Source of the DNA: Aliishimia sp965656085 | Lineage (GTDB): Bacteria > Pseudomonadota > Alphaproteobacteria > Rhodobacterales > Rhodobacteraceae | NCBI GenBank assembly: GCA_965656085.1 | Contig: CBFHJA010000001.1 | Coordinates: 1 to 64,000, forward strand | Direction: 5' to 3' | DNA length: 64,000 nucleotides | Shown: positions 58,545-64,000 of the stretch, piece after piece | Position numbering within the stretch: position 1 is the stretch's first letter | How the letters are laid out: every line of letters begins with the position of its first letter | Notes under the pieces: generated by a model | Told to the model about the DNA's origin: nothing | Databases searched by the model: none | The model's input: only the letters and a program-made list of their open reading frames with translations | Made by a program: the position numbers and the translations under genes

Positions 58545-60068
58545 TCAGTTCGTCTCCAGACCCAGCGCAACGAAGCGCGGATCGCCCGCCCGGTTGACCA
58601 GAAGCAGCAGCGATTTGCGCCCCGCCTCACGCGCCTCGGAGATGCGCTCCTGCAGAACCGAGATGCTTTCCACGCTCTGCTGGCCCGCCTCGGTGATCAC
58701 ATCGCCGGCGCGCAGGCCCTTCTCATAGGCCTCCGACATCTCGTCCACATCGGTCACCGCAAGGCCGATCAGATCATCCGCAGCGCCAAGCTGGCCGCGT
58801 AACTCGTCGGTCAGCGGGCTGATCGTCAGGCCGAGGATCTCGGCCGTTGTGGGCTCTTCGGTCTCATCGGGCGCGGGCGCCGCTGCAGGGACAGCACCCT
58901 CAGCCTCTTCGCGGCGGCCCAGCGTCACGCGCAGGGTCTCGGTCTTGCCGTCGCGCAGGATCACCACGCGCACCGTCTCACCCACCGGGCTGTTGCCCAC
59001 CGTGCGCACCAGACCGCGCGTGTCCTCGACCTCCTGACCTGCGAAGCTGAGGATCACGTCGCCCGCTTCCATGCCGGCCTCCTTGGCCGGGCCGTCCGGC
59101 ACGTCGGTGACCATCGCACCAGCGGTGTTTTCAAGACCGTCGATCGCGTCGACCATGTCCGGCGAGATGTCCTGAATACGCACGCCGAGCCAGCCACGAC
59201 GGGTCTCGCCGTATTTCTGAAGCTGGTCCACCACACGGGTCACGACGTTGGAAGCCATAGAAAAGCCAATGCCGATGGAGCCGCCATTGGGCGACAGGAT
59301 CGCGGTATTCACGCCGATCACATCGCCATCCATGTTGAAGAGCGGGCCGCCCGAGTTGCCCCGGTTGATCGCCGCATCGGTCTGGATGTAGTCGTCATAG
59401 GTGCCGCTCAGGGCGCGGTTGCGGGCCGAGACAATCCCGGCGGAGACCGAGAAGCCCTGCCCCAGCGGGTTGCCCATCGCAATCACCCAATCGCCCACGC
59501 GGGCAGTGTCGCTGTCGGTGAAAGACACGAATTTCAGCGGTTGATCAGCCTCGACCTTCAGGAGCGCGATATCGGTGTTGGGGTCGGTGCCGATGACCTC
59601 GGCCACCAGCTCTTCGGTTGGCTGGCCATCGCCGGGGAAGAACTCGATCAGGATCTCGTCCGCGCCCTCGATAACGTGGTTGTTGGTGACGATATAGCCG
59701 TCCTCAGAGATCACGAAGCCGGAGCCGAGGGCCGAGGAGCGGCGTGGGCGCTCGCCCTGCCCGCCACGGTCCTGAAACTCGCGGAAGAAGTCCTCGAAGG
59801 GCGAGCCCTCGGGCACGATGCCCTGCGGCCCGGTGCGGCCCTCAACGACCGTGGAGGTGGTGATGTTCACGACCGAGGGGCTGATCTTGTCGGCCAGCGG
59901 CGCAAGGCTTTCGGGGCGCGCGTTGGCCACGAGCACCTGCGCGAGCACCAGAAGCGAGGCCAGCAGGCCGAGCCAGAAGAGGCGCAGGGGCCGCCCTTCC
60001 TCTAGGCCCTTGGCTTTGACCCGGGTGTTGGCTCTTGCGCGGGGTGTCGAATTCGCCTTCGGCTGCAT
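58545..60068 (-). CDS. degP: Periplasmic serine protease, Do/DegP family
   Basis: A 507-residue HtrA protease and chaperone anchored by one N-terminal helix (LFWLGLLASLLVLAQVLVA). The catalytic triad is intact: His in TNNHVIEG (near 128), Asp in TDIALLKV (near 168), Ser in RGNSGGPLF (near 238). Two PDZ domains follow (about 275-370 and 415-500). AGGAGA precedes ATG 60068. It ends the hflK-hflC-DUF2065-degP operon, which joins FtsH regulation and periplasmic protein quality control. Confidence 0.97.
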   Translation of the reverse strand: MQPKANSTPRARANTRVKAKGLEEGRPLRLFWLGLLASLLVLAQVLVANARPESLAPLADKISPSVVNITTSTVVEGRTGPQGIVPEGSPFEDFFREFQDRGGQGERPRRSSALGSGFVISEDGYIVTNNHVIEGADEILIEFFPGDGQPTEELVAEVIGTDPNTDIALLKVEADQPLKFVSFTDSDTARVGDWVIAMGNPLGQGFSVSAGIVSARNRALSGTYDDYIQTDAAINRGNSGGPLFNMDGDVIGVNTAILSPNGGSIGIGFSMASNVVTRVVDQLQKYGETRRGWLGVRIQDISPDMVDAIDGLENTAGAMVTDVPDGPAKEAGMEAGDVILSFAGQEVEDTRGLVRTVGNSPVGETVRVVILRDGKTETLRVTLGRREEAEGAVPAAAPAPDETEEPTTAEILGLTISPLTDELRGQLGAADDLIGLAVTDVDEMSEAYEKGLRAGDVITEAGQQSVESISVLQERISEAREAGRKSLLLLVNRAGDPRFVALGLETN

Positions 60069-60197
60069 TCGGAAGTCTCCTGAAGTCTTGGCGAGCGGCG
60101 TGGATCGCCGCCCTTCTCTCAAACGTGCATCTAGGGTTGCACCAATGCAACATTAAAGATGTGCCGCCCTCTCGGGGTTTCAACAGGTCGTGAACAC

Positions 60198-60392
60198 TCA
60201 GAACCCAAGCTGGAACGCGCCCCAGATAAGCAAGAGCCCCAGCGCCACGGCCATCAGCCCGTTTTGCCGCAAGACTGCGTCGGGGATGTTGCGGATCATC
60301 TCCAGCAGCGTGCGCAAAAGCGAAGGGGCCAGTGCATAGACCAGCCCCTCCACAAAAAGTACCAGCCCAATAGCCAGCAGCAGGAACCCCAT
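60198..60392 (-). CDS. DUF2065 small membrane protein
   Basis: A 64-residue protein with two membrane helices (LLLAIGLVLFVEGLVYALAP and NGLMAVALGLLLIWGAFQLG), the YjeT/DUF2065 layout. It starts 2 bases after the hflC stop and is regularly found between hflC and degP in this lineage. Its role is unknown. Confidence 0.9.
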   Translation of the reverse strand: MGFLLLAIGLVLFVEGLVYALAPSLLRTLLEMIRNIPDAVLRQNGLMAVALGLLLIWGAFQLGF

Positions 60393-60394
60393 GG

Positions 60395-61276
60395 TTACTG
60401 TCCGCCCGCCGCCGCTCCCTGATCGGAGCGCAGGAAGTTGAAGAACTCGGAGTCCGGCGTGAGAACCATGGTCGAGTTCCGCCCTTGCAGCGATTGCTCA
60501 TAGGCCGCGAGCGAGCGGTAAAACTCGAAGAATTCCGGATCCTGCCCAAAGGCTTCCGCAAACACGCGGTTACGCTCGGCATCGGCCTCACCTTCGATGA
60601 TGCGCGCGTCCCGCGTGGCCTCGGAGAGAAGCTCCTCATAGGTCCGGTCGGCTTGCGCCCGCACCCGTGATGCGGCCTCCCGGCCCCGGGCCCGTTCGTC
60701 GGTGGCTTCCCGTTCCCGCTCGGCGATCATCCGGCCCAGCGTCGCATCGAAGTTTTGATCCGGCAGGTTGGTTTGCCGCAGACGCACATCGCGCACCGAG
60801 ATCCCGAGGGCGTTGGCCCGCCGTCCGGCTTCCTCACGGATACGGTCCATGAGCGAGGCCCGTTCGGGGGACAGGATGGTGTTGGAGGTCACACCGTCGG
60901 CACCGAGAACCGCCCGGATTTGCGAGTTCATGATGTCGCGGAGCTGCCGATCGGCTTCCCGAAGCCCGCCCACGGAGACGGCCTGACGGAACTGCACGAC
61001 ATCGTCGATCCGCCACAGAACGAAGGCGTCCACGAGCAGCCGCCGGTCGTCGGCGGGCGTGACTTCGATCACGTTGGTCTCCAGCGACAGAATCCGGTCT
61101 TCATAGCGCACGACCTCGTCGATGACCGGCACCTTGAAGCCGAGACCGGGCTCGACCACGACCTGCTTGATCTGTCCGAAGCGCAGCACGAGGGCCCGCT
61201 CCCGTTCGTCCACGATGAAGAGCGAGGACAGCACGCCCGCGATGGCGAGCACAGCGATGGGTATCAGAAAACGCAT
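60395..61276 (-). CDS. hflC: FtsH-protease modulator HflC
   Basis: A 293-residue SPFH/band-7 protein with an N-terminal membrane anchor (IPIAVLAIAGVLSSLFIV) and the SPFH domain (VDERERALVLRFGQIKQVV, then DRILSLETNVIEVTPADDRRLLVD). A long periplasmic coiled coil is seen in REREATDERARGREAASRVR. With HflK it forms a cage around FtsH and limits proteolysis of membrane proteins. Its ATG overlaps the hflK stop by one base (TGATG). Confidence 0.96.
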   Translation of the reverse strand: MRFLIPIAVLAIAGVLSSLFIVDERERALVLRFGQIKQVVVEPGLGFKVPVIDEVVRYEDRILSLETNVIEVTPADDRRLLVDAFVLWRIDDVVQFRQAVSVGGLREADRQLRDIMNSQIRAVLGADGVTSNTILSPERASLMDRIREEAGRRANALGISVRDVRLRQTNLPDQNFDATLGRMIAEREREATDERARGREAASRVRAQADRTYEELLSEATRDARIIEGEADAERNRVFAEAFGQDPEFFEFYRSLAAYEQSLQGRNSTMVLTPDSEFFNFLRSDQGAAAGGQ

Positions 61277-62493
61277 CAGTTGGTTCCTCCGCTGGAGCGG
61301 CGCAGTTCGTTGAGCGGCAGGTAGGGCACGACCCCTTGTCCGCTGTCACCGATGCCTTGCTCCAGAATGATTTTATCCACGTCCCCGAAGACCTTTTCCA
61401 TGGTCTCCAGATACAGGCGCTTGCGGGTGACTTCCGGCGCGGCCTGATATTCGGTCAGAACTGCGAGGAAGCGCGAGGCTTCACCGACGGCCTCGTTCAC
61501 CACGCGGGCGCGGTAGCCTTCGGCGGCCTGCAACACGCGTGCAGCCTCACCACGGGCTTCCGCAAGGCGCTGGTTGGCATAGGCGTCGGCACGGCGCTCA
61601 AGCTGGTCGCGCTCTTGCTCGGCGGCTTGCACGTCCCGGAAGGCGTCCACGACCGAGATGGTCTGCGGGCGTCCCTCTGCATCGGTCAGCGTGACCTGTT
61701 GCGACGGCGGGTCGACCTTGTTGACGTTGACACGCAGGATGTTGATCCCGGTCTGCCGCTCCATCAGCAGGCGCTGCACCTCTTCCTGCACCCGTTGCTC
61801 GATCAGACCCCGGTCCCGGTTGAGGATCGGCGCAAGCTCGGATTGCGCGATGGCTTCACGCATCACGGCCTCGGAGATCGACCGGATGGTCATTTCCGGC
61901 TCGCGCAGCGAGAACAGGAAGTCGCGCGCATTGGCGATGTTCCAAACGACCTGGAAGTCGACATCGACGATATTCTCGTCGGTGGTGAGCATCAGCCCTT
62001 CATTGTTGCCGGCCCGGCCCGACACGCCGATATCCTCGGTGTTGTTGGTCGTCACGTTGATGACTTCGGCAGTGACCAGAGGCCATGGCGCGAAGTTCAG
62101 ACCTTCCGTGCCAAGCTGGTGGAACTCACCGAGAAACAACTCGACGGATTGTTGTTCGGGGCGCACGGTGTAGAAGCTGGCCATGCCCCAGAGCACGAGC
62201 GCGATCAGCCCAGCAATGCCGAGTGAGCCCTTGGTGAGCAATGGACCGCCGCCACCTCCGCCGCCGCCGGAGCCGCCACGTCCGCCGCCATCGCCGCGTC
62301 CGCCCATCAGGACGCGCAATTGCTCCTGACCCTTTTTGACAAGCTCGTCGATCTCGGGAATCTGCGGATTATCGGATCCGCCGGGACGACGGCCACCGCC
62401 ATTGTCGCCGCCTCCGCTCCCGTTATTGCCGCGATTTCCACCGCCGCCTGAACTTCCTCCGCCGCCCCACGGGCCGCCGCTATTGCCTGCCAT
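61276..62493 (-). CDS. hflK: FtsH-protease modulator HflK
   Basis: A 405-residue SPFH protein. A Gly-rich cytoplasmic tail (residues 1-80) precedes a membrane helix (LGIAGLIALVLWGMASFYTV), then the band-7 domain with VRPEQQSVELFLGEFHQLG and LMLTTDENIVDVDFQVVWNI and a Glu/Ala coiled coil. ATG 62493 (MAGNSGGPWGGGG) is preferred; ATG 62514 would add seven residues. It is the first gene of the hfl-degP operon and starts 73 bases after the gor stop. Confidence 0.96.
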   Translation of the reverse strand: MAGNSGGPWGGGGSSGGGGNRGNNGSGGGDNGGGRRPGGSDNPQIPEIDELVKKGQEQLRVLMGGRGDGGGRGGSGGGGGGGGPLLTKGSLGIAGLIALVLWGMASFYTVRPEQQSVELFLGEFHQLGTEGLNFAPWPLVTAEVINVTTNNTEDIGVSGRAGNNEGLMLTTDENIVDVDFQVVWNIANARDFLFSLREPEMTIRSISEAVMREAIAQSELAPILNRDRGLIEQRVQEEVQRLLMERQTGINILRVNVNKVDPPSQQVTLTDAEGRPQTISVVDAFRDVQAAEQERDQLERRADAYANQRLAEARGEAARVLQAAEGYRARVVNEAVGEASRFLAVLTEYQAAPEVTRKRLYLETMEKVFGDVDKIILEQGIGDSGQGVVPYLPLNELRRSSGGTN

Positions 62494-62566
62494 AGACTGT
62501 CTTTCCCTTTTCATCTGCCGCCCCGTGCGGCGCTTGCTGTGTAACCTGTGCGCTTAAAGCCCGAAT

Positions 62567-64000
62567 TCAAGCTGTCCGCACCGGTGTTTTCATCGTCACG
62601 ATCTCTTCGCTCATGGTCGGATGCACCGCCACGGTTCGGTCGAAATCCTCTTTGGTTGCGCCCATTTTGACGGCAATCCCGGCCAGTTGGATCATCTCTC
62701 CCGCGCCGGGCGCGACGATATGACAGCCCAGCACCTTGCGCGAGGCCTTGGAGACCACGAGCTTCATCAGCACCCGCTCGGGATGACCGGCGAAGGACGT
62801 CTGCATCGGCTTGAAGGAGGTTGCATAGACCTCGATTTCCTCTTGCTCGCGCGCCGCGTCCTCGCTCAGACCCACGGTGCCGAACTCGGGCTGGGTGAAG
62901 ACCGCGCTCGGGATCAGATCATGATCCACCGGCGTCGGGTTGCCCTTGAACACAGTCTCCACGAAGGCCATGCCCTCGCGGATCGCCACCGGTGTGAGGT
63001 TCACCCGGTCGGTCACATCGCCAATGGCATAGACCGAGGGCACGGCTGTCTGGCTGTATTGGTCGACCTCGACCGCGCCGTTGCGCGCCCGCCCGATCCC
63101 GAGCGCCTCCAGCCCCATATCGTCGGTGTTGGGCTTGCGCCCGGTGGCGAACAGCACCTTGTCGAACACGGCCTCGGTACCATCGGTGAGCTTGACCCAG
63201 ACCGGCCCGTCGTGATGCGTGCCATGGGTGACAACGCGCTCGCCTGCGGGCATGGCCGAGGCCTCGGGGCCAAGCTCGGCGCGGTCGGCGGCGGCGGCCA
63301 TCTCGATGATGTTGGTGCCCACGCGCAGGTCGATCCCGCGATGCTTCATGCCTTCCGCAATGAGCCCGCGCGCCTCCTCGTCAAAGCCCCGCAGGATCTG
63401 CGCGCCCCGGTAGATTTGGGTGACTTGTGTGCCCAGCCCGTTGAACACCCCGGCAAATTCGCTGGCGATATAGCCGCCGCCGACGATCAGGACCCTTTTG
63501 GGAAGCTCGGGCAAGTGAAATATGTCGTCCGAGACCATGCCAAGCTCGGCGCAGGGCATGTCGGGCCGCACGGGCCGTCCGCCGGTGGCGATCAGGATGT
63601 GCTTGGCGGTGAACGTGCGCCCATCCGACAGCGCGACTGTGTGCGGGTCCTTCAGCGTCGCGCGCGCATCGAAGCTGTCGACGCCGGAGTTTTTCAGCAG
63701 CGTCCGGTAGACATTTTCAAGCCGGTCAAGCTCGGCGTTGAGCTTGGTGCGGAACTGCCCCCAATCAAACGCCCCGTCCGCGATGTCCCAGCCATAGGCC
63801 CGGGCCAGCTCGGGCATCTCGCCATATTCGGAGGCGAACACCATGAGTTTCTTGGGCACGCAGCCCCGGATCACGCAGGTCCCGCCATAGCGGTCGGCCT
63901 CCGCGAGCGCGACTTTCGCGCCAGCATCGCCTGCCGCGACCCGCGCCGCGCGCACCCCGCCCGAGCCGCCACCAATCACGAAAAGGTCATAGTCAAAAGT
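62567..64000 (-). CDS. gor: Glutathione-disulfide reductase (5' end outside window)
   Basis: A flavoprotein disulfide reductase keeping glutathione reduced with NADPH. The FAD fold IGGGSGGVRAARVAA starts at the window edge, the redox Cys pair is in GGTCVIRGCVPKKL, the NADPH-binding fold is IVGGGYIASEFAGVF, and the catalytic His-Glu pair is in VAVHPTMSEE. The GCVPKK form fits glutathione reductase rather than lipoamide dehydrogenase. The frame stays open to base 64000 (reading TFDYDLFVIGGG), so only the first few residues are missing. Confidence 0.96.
   Translation of the reverse strand, partial: TFDYDLFVIGGGSGGVRAARVAAGDAGAKVALAEADRYGGTCVIRGCVPKKLMVFASEYGEMPELARAYGWDIADGAFDWGQFRTKLNAELDRLENVYRTLLKNSGVDSFDARATLKDPHTVALSDGRTFTAKHILIATGGRPVRPDMPCAELGMVSDDIFHLPELPKRVLIVGGGYIASEFAGVFNGLGTQVTQIYRGAQILRGFDEEARGLIAEGMKHRGIDLRVGTNIIEMAAAADRAELGPEASAMPAGERVVTHGTHHDGPVWVKLTDGTEAVFDKVLFATGRKPNTDDMGLEALGIGRARNGAVEVDQYSQTAVPSVYAIGDVTDRVNLTPVAIREGMAFVETVFKGNPTPVDHDLIPSAVFTQPEFGTVGLSEDAAREQEEIEVYATSFKPMQTSFAGHPERVLMKLVVSKASRKVLGCHIVAPGAGEMIQLAGIAVKMGATKEDFDRTVAVHPTMSEEIVTMKTPVRTA

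Overview
The window is a GC-rich, gene-dense chromosomal segment of an alphaproteobacterium, most likely a member of the Rhodobacteraceae (Roseobacter group). The basis is gene order (DUF6446 between glyQ and glyS; folB-folP-glmM; hflK-hflC-DUF2065-degP) together with lineage-typical control signals: a SAM-II riboswitch before metZ, an alphaproteobacterial SOS box (GTTC-N7-GTTC), a perfect CtrA box (TTAA-N7-TTAAC) and a PhaR-type CTGC-N3-GCAG site. No phage, plasmid, insertion sequence or CRISPR array is visible. Most genes are housekeeping genes in short overlapping operons.

Layout. 1-2.2 kb: tail of an Mrp/ApbC ATPase, a biotin/lipoate-ligase-like protein and a DUF6505 protein. 2.3-7.8 kb (minus): a 1663-residue secreted RTX/DUF4114 protein and a small membrane partner. 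8.2-11 kb: tRNA-Leu(GAG), a FrnE-like thioredoxin-fold protein, a DUF2306/LytTR divergent pair and lipB. 11.4-17.3 kb: ctaD, an HCCA isomerase, a cyclase-like gene lacking half its catalytic domain, DUF2244, yqeY and carA. 17.3-25.7 kb: a CtrA-box-preceded glycosyltransferase with a GspE-type N-terminal domain, a GntR regulator, a HAD nucleotidase, a UbiH-type hydroxylase, a class V aminotransferase, twin Lrp regulators and ilvC. 25.8-36.8 kb (minus): folB-folP-glmM, then glyQ-DUF6446-glyS-PPDK-like-SleB. 36.9-44.4 kb: a pseudo-protease, a TPP enzyme with trkH, a PhaM-like phasin and folE2. 44.6-51 kb (minus): metZ under a SAM-II riboswitch, yciB, a DMT exporter, ftsY and a NuoE-NuoF fusion. 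51-64 kb: an AlkB-like hydroxylase, xseA, purD, a ferredoxin, an SOS-box-preceded fragment of error-prone polymerase DnaE2, a lipoprotein, the degP/hfl membrane-quality-control operon and gor (cut by the window end).

The most unusual items are: (1) a two-copy intergenic element (26.1 and 38.8 kb) made of a long hairpin plus a 74-bp module of 12-bp repeats, which on the minus strand encodes two related 30-33-residue Arg/Met-rich micro-ORFs with aligned ends; (2) a LexA box placed directly on the start of a stand-alone DnaE2 C-terminal OB domain; (3) a family of degenerate enzymes (cyclase, trypsin-like protease, PPDK) that keep their folds but lack key catalytic residues; (4) the CtrA box plus GspE_N-glycosyltransferase fusion, which suggests cell-cycle and possibly c-di-GMP control of a polysaccharide. 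All assignments come from reading motifs by eye; none was checked against a database.
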